40,090 nt of DNA from an uncultured Flavobacteriales bacterium (GTDB taxonomy: Bacteria; Bacteroidota; Bacteroidia; Flavobacteriales; Schleiferiaceae). Below are positions 14,609 to 25,084 of this stretch, in pieces. The position numbers and the translations under genes were made by a program. Position 1 is the first letter of the stretch. Each line of letters opens with the position of its first letter. Location of the stretch: positions 1-40,090 of the forward strand of contig CALKDS010000027.1 of NCBI GenBank assembly GCA_938084135.1, given 5' to 3'. The notes beneath the pieces were generated by a model. It was not told where the DNA came from. It was given only the letters and a program-made list of their open reading frames with translations, and searched no databases.

Positions 14609-15914
14609 TTCTTTCAATTTCAGCTCCGATATTTCGTAATCGGACATCAATCATTTCATATCCTCGATCAATTTGCTCAATATTGTGAATAGTGCTGGTA
14701 CCTTCTGCACTCAGTGCGGCAATCAAAAGAGCTATGCCTGCCCTTATATCTGGAGAGGTCATTGTTGTAGAGCGTAATGGAAATTTTCGATTTAAGCCAA
14801 TTACTGTGGCTCTGTGTGGATCGCATAAAATAATTTGAGCGCCCATATCAATGAGTTTATCCACAAAGAATAGTCGGCTTTCAAACATTTTTTGGTGGAT
14901 TAATACGGAGCCGTTTGCTTGAGTTGCTGTAACAAGTATAATACTCAAAAGGTCGGGAGTAAACCCAGGCCACGGAGCATCACTTATTGTAGTCATTGAT
15001 CCATCTAAATATGACCCTATCGAATAATTTTTTTGACTTGGAACGTGTATGTCATCTCCTAATATTTCCAGTTCAATTCCAAGTTTTTTGAAAACTTCGG
15101 GAATGACTCCAAGATATTGAACACCTGCATTTTTAATCGTTATTTCACTTTCTGTCATTGCTGCAAGTCCAATCCAACTGCCGATTTCAATCATGTCCGG
15201 TAAGCATTTATGATCAGTACCTTGTAAGCTACCCACTCCAGTAATATGCAATAAGTTACTTCCAATTCCTTGAATTTTGGCCCCCATCCTTACTAGCATA
15301 TTACAGAGTTGTTGCAGGTAAGGTTCACAAGCTGCATTGTATATTGTTGTGGTCCCTTTTGTGAGCACTGCTGCCATTATAATATTTGCAGTACCAGTTA
15401 CTGATGCCTCGTCCAATAGCATATATGCACCTTTTAATCCTGATTTTGGGGCTTCTACTCCGTAGAAATTTGAATTCTCTTCAAATTTAAATTTTGCTCC
15501 AAGTTTCATAAAACCAATAAAGTGTGTGTCTAATCTTCGGCGTCCAATCTTATCTCCACCTGGCTTGGGAATATAGCCTTGTCCAAAACGTGCAAGCATT
15601 GGTCCGACCAACATTATTGAACCTCTTAGGGAGGATCCTTTTTCTTTAAAAGCGGCAGAATATAGATAGTTCAAATCGATATTCTTAGCGCAAAATGTGT
15701 AGTCCCCATGACCATTTTTAAGAACCGATACACCTAGGTCTCCTAATATCTCTATCAACTTATTTACATCTATGATATCTGGGATATTTGATATTCGTAT
15801 CTCTTCTTCTGTTAATAAAACTGCACAAAGTATTTGAAGCACCTCATTTTTTGCCCCTTGTGGCTGTATTTCCCCCTTAAGTTTCTTGCCGCCTTTTATT
15901 TTAAAACTGCTCAC
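14601..15914 (-). CDS. murA: UDP-N-acetylglucosamine 1-carboxyvinyltransferase MurA, Asp-type active site
   Basis: MurA transfers enolpyruvate from PEP to UDP-GlcNAc, the first committed step of peptidoglycan synthesis in the cytoplasm. The 437-residue protein has the EPSP-synthase-like fold: QGAKNE near residue 19, [18 protein letters not shown] (94-111), and the catalytic loop [11 protein letters not shown], where Asp121 replaces the usual Cys (Cys115 in E. coli). The Asp form is active in other bacteria and is naturally resistant to fosfomycin. The reading frame begins with GTG at 15914; no ATG fits better, and the N-terminus [15 protein letters not shown] is standard. It is the last gene of the uvrD-DUF4290-murA run, four bases after the DUF4290 stop. 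Confidence 0.96.
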   Translation of the reverse strand: MSSFKIKGGKKLKGEIQPQGAKNEVLQILCAVLLTEEEIRISNIPDIIDVNKLIEILGDLGVSVLKNGHGDYTFCAKNIDLNYLYSAAFKEKGSSLRGSIMLVGPMLARFGQGYIPKPGGDKIGRRRLDTHFIGFMKLGAKFKFEENSNFYGVEAPKSGLKGAYMLLDEASVTGTANIIMAAVLTKGTTTIYNAACEPYLQQLCNMLVRMGAKIQGIGSNLLHITGVGSLQGTDHKCLPDMIEIGSWIGLAAMTESEITIKNAGVQYLGVIPEVFKKLGIELEILGDDIHVPSQKNYSIGSYLDGSMTTISDAPWPGFTPDLLSIILVTATQANGSVLIHQKMFESRLFFVDKLIDMGAQIILCDPHRATVIGLNRKFPLRSTTMTSPDIRAGIALLIAALSAEGTSTIHNIEQIDRGYEMIDVRLRNIGAEIERIN

Positions 15915-15918
15915 AATA

Positions 15919-16587
15919 TTATGATTTTGAACGAGAAGAGAAGTTTGCTTTTCGTTTAAATTGAGGTTTTTTCTTCTTTCTTGATTTAGTATTTAACGGA
16001 GCATTTTGAGATTTAACGCCCTTTGCTACGGTTAAAGGAGTGTCAATGTTGCCAAGCTTTCCTGCTGATAAAATTTTGAGTTCAGAAAATATTATGGAGT
16101 CATCTACATTGTCTTTGTTCCAGGATAAATATGCTCGTTTCATTTGATTTGCAATATCAAATTCCATGAGGTCTTTCTCCTTACTTGATTCCATTTCTGA
16201 CACGGTCTTAATCATGGCTTGAAGAACATTACCATAGTATCTGTGTGTTCGACTTTTTTTTGGATATCCAACGAGATCAGGGCGTTTACTTAGTTTTTCC
16301 TTTGTCAAAATTGGATAAGGGCTATCTACATCTAAAGAAAAATTTGACAAAACAAACAAGTGATCCCAGAGTTTATGGCGGTAATCTGGATTATCTCGTA
16401 ATTTGGGATTTAGATTTCCGATTATGTCGACAATACTAGTTGCCACTTTAGTTCTATGATCCCTGTCAGTTAAAGTTTGACAATATTCAATCATTGATTG
16501 AACATGCCGACCATATTCGGGCATGATTAGATGTTCTCTATCTGTATTGTAGTCAAGCGCTAGGGCAGCTATTTTTGTGGTGTCCAT
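15919..16587 (-). CDS. DUF4290 family protein of unknown function
   Basis: I recognise this 222-residue protein as a DUF4290 member from the pattern LDYNTDREHLIMPEYGRHVQ near the start and the conserved ANQMKRAYLSWNKD (about 147-160). The family is found in Bacteroidota and has no established function. Residues 1-165 are mostly helical and soluble; the last 25 residues are strongly basic (KSRKKKKPQFKRKANF), which could contact nucleic acid, but this is inference. There is no signal peptide or membrane segment. The ATG overlaps the uvrD stop by one base (TAATG), and murA follows four bases later, so it is translated within a tightly coupled three-gene unit. Confidence 0.88.
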   Translation of the reverse strand: MDTTKIAALALDYNTDREHLIMPEYGRHVQSMIEYCQTLTDRDHRTKVATSIVDIIGNLNPKLRDNPDYRHKLWDHLFVLSNFSLDVDSPYPILTKEKLSKRPDLVGYPKKSRTHRYYGNVLQAMIKTVSEMESSKEKDLMEFDIANQMKRAYLSWNKDNVDDSIIFSELKILSAGKLGNIDTPLTVAKGVKSQNAPLNTKSRKKKKPQFKRKANFSSRSKS

Positions 16588-18926
16588 TATTTTATTAATT
16601 GCAATTTAGCAAACTTTAGTAACAATTTTTTTTCTCCTGCATTATCAAACGCTATTGTAGCTTTCTGATCCATAAACTCTCCATTTATTTCAGTTATTAT
16701 CCCAGTACCAAAACGTTCGTGAAGAACTCGATTTCCAGGTTCTAATGTATTGTTTGACATTGGCGTTGAACTACCAGAGTTTTTGGAATCCTTTAATGAT
16801 TTTAGATTTGCGGGTCGAATAAATTTAACAGTATCCGGATGTTTATCAAGTTTTGCTGGTTGCTTTTTTTTAAATGATTTGGAGTAAAACGGTGATTGTT
16901 TCGAAGGTACGTCAAATGCATTTATTTTTTTTGAAAAATTTTGTCCTGAATTATATTCAGGAACATGTATATCTATATGTTCTTCATCAAGTTCATCAAG
17001 AAAACGGCTAGGTTCGCAGTCAATTAGTTTTCCCCAACGATAGCGTACATGAGAATATGTTAAATGAGCACTTTTCTTTGCTCGAGTTAGCGCCACATAA
17101 AATAGACGCCTTTCTTCCTCAAGTTCACTTCGTGATCCTATACTCATCATGGATGGAAAAAGATTCTCTTCCATTCCTACAACAAAGATATTTGGAAATT
17201 CTAAGCCTTTTGCAAGGTGAATTGTCATCAGACTTACTTTAGGTCGATTATCGTTCTCTTTTTTATCGGCGTCTGTTATGAGGGCAATATCTTCCAAATA
17301 TGATTGAATGCTAGCGTTTCCATTTTCTATTTCTTTTTGCTCCTCTACAAAATCTTTTATACCATTTAAAAGTTCTTGTACATTTTCATATCTACTTACT
17401 CCCTCTGGTGTTTTGTCATCACTTAGAAACTTTACTAGGCCTGAAGATCGAGCTATGTGTTCCACTATATCAAAAGCATCTTTTTCATCTGTCAATATTC
17501 TATAACTTAGAATTAAATCACAAAATGCTAGGAGCTTCTCTTTCGTTGGTTGATTAATTTTAATTTGCCATTCTGAAGCATTTTGAGCAGCTTCCCATAG
17601 AGAGGTTTTATGATCATTTGCTGCCAAACTTAAACGTGCTAATGTTGTCTCACCAATTCCTCTGGCGGGGAGATTTATTATTCTTTTAAATGCTTCATCA
17701 TCTTTTAAGTTAACCACCAGTCGAACATATGAAATTAGATCCTTGACTTCTTTTCTTTGATAGAATGATAAACCACCATAAATGCGATAAGGAATATTTT
17801 TTCTCCGAAAAGAGTCTTCAAATGCTCTTGATTGGGCATTGGTTCGGTATAGAATGGCAAAGTCGTCATATGCTAAATGATTTCTAATATGGGCTTCCCA
17901 AATTGTTTGAGCAGCATAATTCCCTTCGTCAGAGTCGCTAACACTTTTATGAATTATAATTTTATCCCCTAAGGGGTTTGCTGTCCATATATTTTTCTCT
18001 AATTGTTCTTTATTATTTTTTATTAATGAATTTGCCGCCTTTACAATTCGTTCAGTACTTCGATAATTCTGCTCAAGTTTAAAAAAAATGGCATTATCGT
18101 AGTCTTTTTGAAAATTTAGAATATTTCGAATATTAGCACCTCGAAAGGCATAAATACTCTGCGCATCATCACCTACCACGCAAATATTTTCATATCTACT
18201 GGCTAAGGATTTGATAATTAAATATTGAGAGTGGTTTGTATCTTGATACTCATCCACTAGGATATATTTAAATCTTTCTTGGTACTTGGCCAGCGCATCT
18301 GGAAATTTCATAAATAATTCATTGGTTTTGACAAGTAAATCATCAAAGTCCATAGCTCCTGCTCGAAAACACTTTTCCATGTAAGAGGAGTATATTTCGC
18401 CAAGTTTTGGGATCCGCGCAGATGCGTCAGCCTCTTGAAGTTCAGCTCTGGTTGAGTAAGATTTGGGTGTTATTAGATTGTTCTTGTAGGAGGAAATACG
18501 ATTTGCTATTGTCTTGACTTTGTAAACTTCTTTATCAAACCCTGATTCCTTTATGATACCTGAAATAACCTTTCTTGAGTCTTCACTGTCATAGATAGTA
18601 AAGTTTGATGAAAAACCAAGTCGATGTCCCTCAATTCTGAGGATTTTTGCAAAAACGGAATGAAACGTACCCATCCAAAGATTTTTTGCTTCCGATCCGC
18701 CTAAAACATTTTCAATTCTTTCTTTCATCTCTCTGGCTGCTTTGTTAGTAAAAGTCAAGGAAAGAATATTAAATGGGTCAACTCCCGATTTCATTAGATG
18801 TGCTATTCGATACGTTAGGACGCGAGTTTTTCCAGAACCAGCTCCAGCAATGACCATAACGGGTCCTTTAGTACATTCTACAGCCTTTCTTTGGGCTGGG
18901 TTTAGAGCTTCGAGATAATTTGACAT
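16587..18926 (-). CDS. uvrD: UvrD/PcrA-type ATP-dependent 3'-5' DNA helicase
   Basis: This superfamily 1 helicase has 779 residues. It shows the Q motif (LNPAQRKAV, 8-16), Walker A (GAGSGKTRV, 28-36), motif Ia (LTFTNKAAREMKER), motif II (VDEYQDTN, 224-231), motif III (GDDAQSIYAFRGA), motif IV (LEQNYRST), motif V (MTIHLAKGLEF) and motif VI (EERRLFYVALTRAK). The C-terminus carries the Tudor-like PcrA/UvrD tail (PGNRVLHERFGTGIITEI). It unwinds DNA in repair and clears recombination or transcription complexes. UvrD and PcrA cannot be told apart by sequence here. It is the first gene of the unit with DUF4290 and murA and is divergent from rpsL. Confidence 0.95.
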   Translation of the reverse strand: MSNYLEALNPAQRKAVECTKGPVMVIAGAGSGKTRVLTYRIAHLMKSGVDPFNILSLTFTNKAAREMKERIENVLGGSEAKNLWMGTFHSVFAKILRIEGHRLGFSSNFTIYDSEDSRKVISGIIKESGFDKEVYKVKTIANRISSYKNNLITPKSYSTRAELQEADASARIPKLGEIYSSYMEKCFRAGAMDFDDLLVKTNELFMKFPDALAKYQERFKYILVDEYQDTNHSQYLIIKSLASRYENICVVGDDAQSIYAFRGANIRNILNFQKDYDNAIFFKLEQNYRSTERIVKAANSLIKNNKEQLEKNIWTANPLGDKIIIHKSVSDSDEGNYAAQTIWEAHIRNHLAYDDFAILYRTNAQSRAFEDSFRRKNIPYRIYGGLSFYQRKEVKDLISYVRLVVNLKDDEAFKRIINLPARGIGETTLARLSLAANDHKTSLWEAAQNASEWQIKINQPTKEKLLAFCDLILSYRILTDEKDAFDIVEHIARSSGLVKFLSDDKTPEGVSRYENVQELLNGIKDFVEEQKEIENGNASIQSYLEDIALITDADKKENDNRPKVSLMTIHLAKGLEFPNIFVVGMEENLFPSMMSIGSRSELEEERRLFYVALTRAKKSAHLTYSHVRYRWGKLIDCEPSRFLDELDEEHIDIHVPEYNSGQNFSKKINAFDVPSKQSPFYSKSFKKKQPAKLDKHPDTVKFIRPANLKSLKDSKNSGSSTPMSNNTLEPGNRVLHERFGTGIITEINGEFMDQKATIAFDNAGEKKLLLKFAKLQLIK

Positions 18927-18936
18927 ATTTGGATTT

Positions 18937-18944
18937 CAAAGGTA
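18937..18944 (-). promoter_or_regulatory. Candidate -7 element for the uvrD unit
   Basis: The minus strand reads TACCTTTG, matching TAnnTTTG, 10 bases before the uvrD ATG. No TTG lies at the right spacing upstream, and the leader would be only a few bases, so confidence is low. Confidence 0.35.
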
Positions 18945-18994
18945 TGTTTTCTAGTGTCTGATAAAAAGTTGGAAAAAGTGATTTCAAATGTGCG

Positions 18995-19024
18995 TTGAAT
19001 GTTAGATAAAAACAGCTACATTTG
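18995..19024 (+). promoter_or_regulatory. Promoter of the rpsL-rplQ ribosomal superoperon
   Basis: TTG (18995-18997), a 19-base spacer and TACATTTG (19017-19024) match the Bacteroidota consensus. The expected start near 19031 leaves a leader of about 55 bases before the rpsL ATG. The leader contains a small CCCC...GGGG pairing (19029-19032 with 19042-19045), too short to call a regulatory structure. Confidence 0.75.
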
Positions 19025-19085
19025 CAGTCCCCAAAAAACTAGGGGTAAAAATATTGTAGCGACGACAACCAAAACAATTTAAAGA

Positions 19086-19466
19086 ATGCCAACTATTCAA
19101 CAACTAGTCCGTAAAGGAAGAGTCAAATTACAAAAGAAGAGCAAGTCAGCAGCGCTAGACTCCTGCCCCCAGCGTAGAGGAGTATGCACTCGTGTTTACA
19201 CAACTACTCCGAAAAAACCGAATTCAGCAATGAGAAAAGTTGCACGTGTTCGGTTGACCAATGGTAATGAAGTAAATGCCTACATAGGAGGAGAAGGTCA
19301 TAATCTTCAAGAGCACTCCATTGTCTTGGTTCGCGGAGGTCGAGTTAAAGACTTACCGGGAGTTAGATATCACATTGTCCGTGGCGCACTGGATGCTGCG
19401 GGTGTTGCCGGCAGAATGCAACGTCGTTCTAAGTATGGTACAAAACGTCCAAAAGCAAAAAAATAA
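19086..19466 (+). CDS. rpsL: 30S ribosomal protein uS12
   Basis: uS12 sits at the decoding centre and helps control translational accuracy. The 126-residue protein has the family core [20 protein letters not shown] (41-60) and [17 protein letters not shown] (87-103). The lysines where streptomycin-resistance mutations usually occur (Lys43/Lys44 region and the one before DLPG) are unchanged, so a drug-sensitive form is expected. A Lys-rich tail follows. It is the first gene of the 32-gene ribosomal run, about 60 bases after its promoter, and nine bases before rpsG. Confidence 0.98.
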   Translation: MPTIQQLVRKGRVKLQKKSKSAALDSCPQRRGVCTRVYTTTPKKPNSAMRKVARVRLTNGNEVNAYIGGEGHNLQEHSIVLVRGGRVKDLPGVRYHIVRGALDAAGVAGRMQRRSKYGTKRPKAKK

Positions 19467-19475
19467 AAGGAAAAT

Positions 19476-19946
19476 ATGAGAAAGACTCGTGCTAAAAAAC
19501 GTCCACTTTTGCCAGATCCGAGATTTAATGATCCCTTGGTAACAAGATTCGTTAATAATTTAATGTATGATGGTAAGAAGTCAACTTCTTATTCTATTTT
19601 TTACGATGCAATTGATCTGATTTCTGAGAAGTCCGAAGAGGCCAATGGTCTGGAGCAATGGAAGACGGCACTTACTAACGTTATGCCTCATGTTGAAGTT
19701 AGAAGTCGCCGAGTTGGTGGATCTACATTTCAAATTCCTCAACAAATTCGTCCTGAACGAAAAATATCTCAGGCAATGAAATGGTTGATAGGTTATTCCC
19801 GTGCTCGAAATGAAAAAAGTATGGCGGCTAAATTAGCTGGAGAAATTATGGCCGCTGCAAAAGAAGAAGGAGCTGCAGTAAAAAAGCGTATGGATGTTCA
19901 TCGTATGGCTGAAGCAAATAAGGCATTCTCACATTTCCGTTTCTAA
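19476..19946 (+). CDS. rpsG: 30S ribosomal protein uS7
   Basis: uS7 nucleates folding of the 16S rRNA 3' major domain and touches the E-site tRNA. The 156-residue length is typical. Recognisable blocks are [22 protein letters not shown] in the first third, [19 protein letters not shown] in the middle and [20 protein letters not shown] at the end, the last of which contacts the E site. A weak purine-rich AAAAGGAAA precedes the ATG, one of the few Shine-Dalgarno-like stretches in this cluster. It lies between rpsL and fusA as in the classical str operon. Confidence 0.98.
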   Translation: MRKTRAKKRPLLPDPRFNDPLVTRFVNNLMYDGKKSTSYSIFYDAIDLISEKSEEANGLEQWKTALTNVMPHVEVRSRRVGGSTFQIPQQIRPERKISQAMKWLIGYSRARNEKSMAAKLAGEIMAAAKEEGAAVKKRMDVHRMAEANKAFSHFRF

Positions 19947-19957
19947 ATATATATTTA

Positions 19958-22090
19958 ATGTCAACACGCGATCTTAAATTCACCCGGAATATTGGTATCA
20001 TGGCCCACATTGATGCCGGAAAAACTACTACCACCGAGCGTATACTTTATTACACCGGTGTTTCTCATAAAATTGGTGAAGTGCATGATGGTGCTGCAAC
20101 AATGGACTGGATGGTTCAAGAGCAGGAAAGAGGAATCACGATCACCTCTGCAGCTACAACTTGTTTTTGGAGGTTTCCGACGGATCAAGGTAAGGACCTG
20201 ACTGATACCGAGGAGTATAAGATTAATATTATCGACACTCCTGGTCACGTGGACTTTACAGTTGAAGTTGAGAGATCTCTTAGAGTATTAGATGGGGCAG
20301 TCGCTTTATTATGTGCTGTTGGGGGTGTTCAGCCTCAAACTGAAACGGTTTGGAGACAGGCAACAAAATATAACGTTCCAAGAATAGCATTTGTAAACAA
20401 AATGGATAGAACGGGTGCTGATTTTTTTAGCGTAGTTCGTCAAATTGATGAAAAATTAAAGGGACACCCAGTACCACTTCAGATTCCTATCGGAGCGGAG
20501 ATGGAGTTTAAGGGTGTTGTTGACTTGCTGGATAACAAAGCAATCATTTGGGACGATGAAACTCAGGGAATGACCTACAAAGAGGTTGATATTCCAGAGG
20601 ATTTGGTTGAGACCGTTAAAGAATATCGTGAAAAATTAGTGGAATCAGTTGCAGAGTTTGATGACTCATTGCTCGAGAAATTCTTTGATAATCCAGATGC
20701 GATTACAAGGGAAGAACTGGTTTCAGCGATACGAAAAGCAACTATAGCTCAAAAAATAACTCCTGTCTTGTGTGGTTCGGCTTTTAAGAACAAGGGAGTG
20801 CAAACAATGTTAGATGCTGTTATGTCTTTCATGCCATCACCGTTAGATGTTGAAGGTATAGTTGGTACAAACCCAGATACAGAGGAGGAAGAAATGCGAA
20901 AGCCAGATTCTAAGGAGCCTTTCGCAGCTTTGGCATTTAAAATTGCTACAGATCCATTTGTGGGTAGATTATGTTTTTTTAGGGTTTATTCTGGAAAAAC
21001 GGATGCTGGGTCTTATGTCAAAAATATAAGAACTGGGAATAAAGAGCGTATTTCTCGCATTTTTCAAATGCACTCGAATAAACAAAATCCCATAGCTTCT
21101 ATTGAGGCAGGAGATATTGGTGCTGGCGTTGGTTTTAAAGATATCCGAACAGGTGATACTCTCTGTGATGAAAAGCGGCCCATTGTTCTTGAATCAATGA
21201 CATTTCCAGAACCTGTTATCGGTTTAGCAGTTGAGCCCAAAACTCAAGCGGACATGGATAAAATGGGAATTGCCTTAGCCAAATTGGCAGAAGAAGACCC
21301 TACTTTTAGAGTTGCAACGGATGAAGATACGGGGCAGACAGTTATCTCAGGAATGGGTGAATTACATTTGGATATCCTCGTAGATAGGATGCGTCGTGAA
21401 TTCAAAGTAGAATGCAATCAGGGGGCTCCTCAGGTTCAATACAAGGAGGCATTAACTTTTGAGACAGGACATCGTGAGCAATACAAGAAGCAAACTGGTG
21501 GTCGCGGTAAATTTGCTGACATCGACTTTAAAATTGGTCCCGCCGATGAGGATTTTGACGCAGGAGGTTTGCAATTTATAAACAAGATAAAAGGAGGGAA
21601 TATTCCTCGTGAATTTATTCCAGCAGTCGAAAAGGGTTTTAAAGAAGCTATGACAAATGGTCCACTCGCTGGATATGGTGTTGATTCCATGAAAGTTATT
21701 TTAGAGGATGGATCATTTCATCCAGTTGATTCTGATGCTCTTTCTTTTGAACTAGCGGCGAGATTAGGTTTTCGCGAGTCTGCAAGAAAAGCTAAGCCGA
21801 TTATCCTCGAGCCACTGATGAAAATTGAAGTTGTAATGCCTGAAGCCTCTATGGGTGATGTTGTCGGAGATTTGAATAAAAGACGTGGTATGGTGGAAGG
21901 GATGGATACAAAGGAAGGAGATTCTGTTGTTCACGCGAAAGTTCCTCTGAGTGAAATGTTTGGTTACGTAACAACTCTGAGGACCATTACATCGGGAAGA
22001 GGAAGTTCATCTATGGAGTTCAGCCACTATGCAGAGACTCCTAAAGGAATTTCAGAAGAGGTAATTGAAAGTGTACGAGGGAGTAAATAA
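19958..22090 (+). CDS. fusA: Translation elongation factor G
   Basis: EF-G is the GTPase that drives translocation of tRNA and mRNA through the ribosome. The 710-residue protein has G1 ([14 protein letters not shown], 16-29), G2 ([11 protein letters not shown]), G3 (DTPGHVDF) and G4 (NKMDRTGAD), then domains II-V, including the domain IV loop region and a C-terminal [20 protein letters not shown]. It follows rpsG by 11 bases. In many bacteria tuf comes next, but here rpsJ follows after 14 bases, so EF-Tu must be encoded elsewhere. Confidence 0.98.
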   Translation: MSTRDLKFTRNIGIMAHIDAGKTTTTERILYYTGVSHKIGEVHDGAATMDWMVQEQERGITITSAATTCFWRFPTDQGKDLTDTEEYKINIIDTPGHVDFTVEVERSLRVLDGAVALLCAVGGVQPQTETVWRQATKYNVPRIAFVNKMDRTGADFFSVVRQIDEKLKGHPVPLQIPIGAEMEFKGVVDLLDNKAIIWDDETQGMTYKEVDIPEDLVETVKEYREKLVESVAEFDDSLLEKFFDNPDAITREELVSAIRKATIAQKITPVLCGSAFKNKGVQTMLDAVMSFMPSPLDVEGIVGTNPDTEEEEMRKPDSKEPFAALAFKIATDPFVGRLCFFRVYSGKTDAGSYVKNIRTGNKERISRIFQMHSNKQNPIASIEAGDIGAGVGFKDIRTGDTLCDEKRPIVLESMTFPEPVIGLAVEPKTQADMDKMGIALAKLAEEDPTFRVATDEDTGQTVISGMGELHLDILVDRMRREFKVECNQGAPQVQYKEALTFETGHREQYKKQTGGRGKFADIDFKIGPADEDFDAGGLQFINKIKGGNIPREFIPAVEKGFKEAMTNGPLAGYGVDSMKVILEDGSFHPVDSDALSFELAARLGFRESARKAKPIILEPLMKIEVVMPEASMGDVVGDLNKRRGMVEGMDTKEGDSVVHAKVPLSEMFGYVTTLRTITSGRGSSSMEFSHYAETPKGISEEVIESVRGSK

Positions 22091-22104
22091 TTATTAGCGA
22101 ACCT

Positions 22105-22410
22105 ATGAGCCAGAAAATTAGAATTAAACTCAAGTCTTATGACCATATGTTAGTGGATAAGAGTGCAGAGAAAATTGTGAAAACAGTGAAGAGTACGGGT
22201 GCCGTGGTAAACGGCCCGATACCCCTTCCTACGAACAAGCGCATATATACTGTGTTACGTTCACCTCACGTAAATAAAAAAGCACGCGAACAGTTCGAGC
22301 TGTCAAGTTACAAGCGTCTATTGGATATTTATTCTTCATCCAGTAAGACAATTGATGCATTGATGAAGTTGGAATTGCCAAGTGGTGTGGAAGTAGAAAT
22401 TAAAGTTTAA
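22105..22410 (+). CDS. rpsJ: 30S ribosomal protein uS10
   Basis: uS10 is a 30S head protein that also acts as NusE in antitermination complexes. The 101-residue protein begins [19 protein letters not shown] and has the [29 protein letters not shown] loop region expected for the family. It opens the S10 portion of the cluster, directly after fusA, with no sign of a separate promoter or of the S10 leader known from enterobacteria. Confidence 0.98.
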   Translation: MSQKIRIKLKSYDHMLVDKSAEKIVKTVKSTGAVVNGPIPLPTNKRIYTVLRSPHVNKKAREQFELSSYKRLLDIYSSSSKTIDALMKLELPSGVEVEIKV

Positions 22411-22428
22411 CTCAGAACCGTAAATATC

Positions 22429-23043
22429 ATGCCTGGACTAATTGGCAAGAAAATCGGAATGACCAGCATCTTCGACGCGGATGGTAAAAACTACCCGTGT
22501 ACGGTCATCGAATTGGGCCCTTGTTTGGTTACCCAAATTAAAAATAAAGATGTCGATGGTTACGCTGCTGTGCAGGTTGCCTTTGGCGATAAAAAGCGCC
22601 CAAATAAATCTGCTATTGGCCATGCCAAAAAAGCAAATACCACTGCAAAACAAAACTATGTGGAGTTTAGGGACTTTACTGAAGGCTCAGTTGTTTTGGG
22701 AGATACATTAACTGTAGATATGTTTAGCGAAGGTGAATTCGTTGATGTTGCAGGTACTTCTAAAGGAAAAGGTTTTCAGGGTGTTGTGAAACGACATGGC
22801 TTTGCAGGTGTTGGTCAAGCGACCCATGGACAACACAACCGCCTAAGAGCTCCAGGTTCTATTGGTGCTGGTTCAGATCCATCTAGAGTTTTTAAAGGGA
22901 CTCGCATGGGTGGAAGAATGGGCAATGAAAGAGTGAAGATCCAGAATCTTCAAGTTTTAAAAGTTGACTTAGAACAGAATGTTTTAGTGGTAAAGGGTTC
23001 TATCCCTGGCGCGAGAGAATCTGTCGTAATTGTTGAGAAATAA
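22429..23043 (+). CDS. rplC: 50S ribosomal protein uL3
   Basis: uL3 is an early-assembly 50S protein whose long loop reaches toward the peptidyl-transferase centre. The 204-residue protein starts [16 protein letters not shown] and carries the loop [15 protein letters not shown] and [18 protein letters not shown], followed by [14 protein letters not shown]. The central GQATHGQHN contains the Gln region that is methylated in some bacteria. The stop overlaps the rplD start by one base (TAATG), implying coupled translation. Confidence 0.98.
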   Translation: MPGLIGKKIGMTSIFDADGKNYPCTVIELGPCLVTQIKNKDVDGYAAVQVAFGDKKRPNKSAIGHAKKANTTAKQNYVEFRDFTEGSVVLGDTLTVDMFSEGEFVDVAGTSKGKGFQGVVKRHGFAGVGQATHGQHNRLRAPGSIGAGSDPSRVFKGTRMGGRMGNERVKIQNLQVLKVDLEQNVLVVKGSIPGARESVVIVEK

Positions 23044-23675
23044 TGGAGATAGGCATTGTTAACCAAAAAGGAAAAGATACTGGCCGGAAAGCAGTATTAA
23101 ATGATGATATTTTTAGTGTAAAACCTAATGAGCACGCTGTTTACTTAGATGTCAAACAATATCTTGCAAACCAACGTCAAGGGACACACAAAGCGAAGGA
23201 AAGATCTGAAATATCAAGAACTACCAAGAAACTTCATAAACAAAAAGGAACAGGTGGTGCGCGACACGGAAGTATGAGATCTCCCTTATATCGAGGTGGT
23301 GGAACTGTATTTGGCCCAAGGCCGCATGAGTACGGCTTTAAGCTTAATAAAAAACTCAAGACGGTTGCTCGGAAGTCTGCTCTAAGCATGATGGCGTCGG
23401 ATAATCAAATTATGGTTTTAGATAAATTTGCACTTAAGGCCCCAAAGACCAAAGAATACGCCTCTGTGCTGGATGCTTTGGGCTTTTCAGGGAAGAAATG
23501 TACTGTTGTGTTGCCTGAGTCAGATAAAAATGTATATTTGTCATCCCGCAATTTTGAGGGATCAAATGTTCTAACTGCTTCAGAATTAAATACTTATTCT
23601 ATTTTGAATGCAGGCACATTGATACTCTTAGAAGGGTCAATAGAGAAAATTCAAACTGCATTAACTACAAAGTGA
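23043..23675 (+). CDS. rplD: 50S ribosomal protein uL4
   Basis: uL4 lines part of the nascent-peptide exit tunnel. The 210-residue protein has the tunnel-loop signature KQKGTGGARHGSMRSPLYRGG (about residues 69-89) followed by FGPRPHEYGFKLNKK. In E. coli this protein also represses the S10 operon; no equivalent leader is visible here. The gene overlaps both neighbours by one base, with rplC (TAATG) and rplW (TGATG). Confidence 0.97.
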   Translation: MEIGIVNQKGKDTGRKAVLNDDIFSVKPNEHAVYLDVKQYLANQRQGTHKAKERSEISRTTKKLHKQKGTGGARHGSMRSPLYRGGGTVFGPRPHEYGFKLNKKLKTVARKSALSMMASDNQIMVLDKFALKAPKTKEYASVLDALGFSGKKCTVVLPESDKNVYLSSRNFEGSNVLTASELNTYSILNAGTLILLEGSIEKIQTALTTK

Positions 23676-23968
23676 TGGAAAGTATTTTAATTCGACCGGT
23701 TATAACTGAGAAGGCTTCTGCAGATTCGGAAAGAATGAATCGCTATACTTTTGTAGTTGCTCGAAAGTCAAACAAGGTTGAAATAAAGAAAGCAGTTGAG
23801 GCAGCCTACAATGTAAATGTTGAAAGTGTTCGAACTATTATTGTCCCTGCTAAAAAAGTTGTTCGGTTTACCAAGGCGGGAACACTGTCTGGTAATAAGC
23901 CTGCTTACAAAAAGGCTATCGTTGATGTCAGAGGTGGAGAGTCCATTGATTTTTATGCTAATCTATAA
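23675..23968 (+). CDS. rplW: 50S ribosomal protein uL23
   Basis: uL23 lies at the tunnel exit and is a docking site for trigger factor and SRP. The protein has 97 residues with ILIRPVITEKASADSERMNRY at the start and the internal KVEIKKAVEAAYNVNVESVRT. A GTG one codon upstream (23672) is also in frame; I prefer the ATG at 23675 because it overlaps the rplD stop as TGATG, like the neighbouring junctions. Confidence 0.96.
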   Translation: MESILIRPVITEKASADSERMNRYTFVVARKSNKVEIKKAVEAAYNVNVESVRTIIVPAKKVVRFTKAGTLSGNKPAYKKAIVDVRGGESIDFYANL

Positions 23969-23974
23969 TCGAAA

Positions 23975-24799
23975 ATGGGTGTACGTAAATTAAAAGCTAT
24001 AACTCCGGGACAACGCTTCCGTGTTGTTAATGACTATGGTGCCGTTACTGCATCATCTCCAGAGAAATCTTTGACCCAACCGAAAAAGCGCAGTGGTGGT
24101 CGAAATAATTCAGGTAAAATGACCATGCGCTACATCGGAGGTGGAGCAAAGCAACGATATCGAGTTATAGATTTTAAGCGTGAAAAGTTTGAAATTCCTG
24201 CAACTGTCAAGACTATTGAGTACGACCCCAATAGATCAGCTTTTATTGCTTTGGTAGTATACACTGATGGGGAAAAGCGCTACATAATTGCCCCAAACGG
24301 ATTAGAGGTTGGACAGAAGATAGTCTCCGGTCCTGGTTCACCACCAGAGGTTGGAAATTCTTTAAAACTAGCCGATTTACCACTGGGTACTATTGTTCAC
24401 AATATTGAACTCCGACCTGGTCAAGGAGGAATAATTTCTCGTTCTGCTGGTTCATTCGCTCAGTTGGCTGCTAGAGATGGCAAATACGCCACTTTGAAAA
24501 TGCCTTCTGGTGAAACTCGGATGATTTTAGTAGAGTGTATGGCTACTGTTGGAGTTGTTTCTAACAGTGATCATGCTCAACTTGTTGGTGGTAAAGCTGG
24601 AAGAAGTCGTTGGCTTGGACGCCGTCCGCGTACTCGTGGTGTAGCTATGAATCCGGTTGATCACCCAATGGGTGGTGGAGAGGGTCGTGCATCTGGTGGT
24701 CATCCTCGATCGCGTAATAGCATTCCTTCGAAAGGATTTAAAACACGCGCTAAACAAAAAGAGAGTAGTCGGTATATTATTGAAAAAAGGAAGAAATAA
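23975..24799 (+). CDS. rplB: 50S ribosomal protein uL2
   Basis: uL2 binds 23S rRNA near the peptidyl-transferase centre and bridges the subunits. The 274-residue protein has [19 protein letters not shown] near residue 41 and the highly conserved C-terminal segment [19 protein letters not shown]. In E. coli that segment reads HPHGGG, so the second His is Met here; the first His is kept. I believe this Met form is usual in Bacteroidota. The gene lies six bases after rplW and four before rpsS. Confidence 0.98.
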   Translation: MGVRKLKAITPGQRFRVVNDYGAVTASSPEKSLTQPKKRSGGRNNSGKMTMRYIGGGAKQRYRVIDFKREKFEIPATVKTIEYDPNRSAFIALVVYTDGEKRYIIAPNGLEVGQKIVSGPGSPPEVGNSLKLADLPLGTIVHNIELRPGQGGIISRSAGSFAQLAARDGKYATLKMPSGETRMILVECMATVGVVSNSDHAQLVGGKAGRSRWLGRRPRTRGVAMNPVDHPMGGGEGRASGGHPRSRNSIPSKGFKTRAKQKESSRYIIEKRKK

Positions 24800-24802
24800 C
24801 TA

Positions 24803-25081
24803 ATGGCACGTTCACTAAAAAAAGGACCATATATACATTACAAGCTTGAAAAGAGGGTGATGGAAAATGTAGCAGCAAGCAAAAAAAGTGTGATTAAGAC
24901 TTGGTCAAGGGCCTCGATGATTAGTCCAGACTTTGTAGGTCAAACAATTGCTGTTCACAATGGTAAGACATTTATACCGGTTTACGTTACAGAGAACATG
25001 GTCGGACATAAACTAGGTGAATTTTCTCCAACGCGTACGTTTAGAGGACACGGTGGTAAAAAAGATAAGGGTAAAAGGTAA
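24803..25081 (+). CDS. rpsS: 30S ribosomal protein uS19
   Basis: uS19 is a 30S head protein that contacts uS13 and the subunit interface. The 92 residues start [17 protein letters not shown] and include [22 protein letters not shown] and the C-terminal [19 protein letters not shown]. The length is normal. The spacing is three bases both to the rplB stop and to the rplV start, so it is part of a very compact block. Confidence 0.98.
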   Translation: MARSLKKGPYIHYKLEKRVMENVAASKKSVIKTWSRASMISPDFVGQTIAVHNGKTFIPVYVTENMVGHKLGEFSPTRTFRGHGGKKDKGKR

Positions 25082-25084
25082 GTT

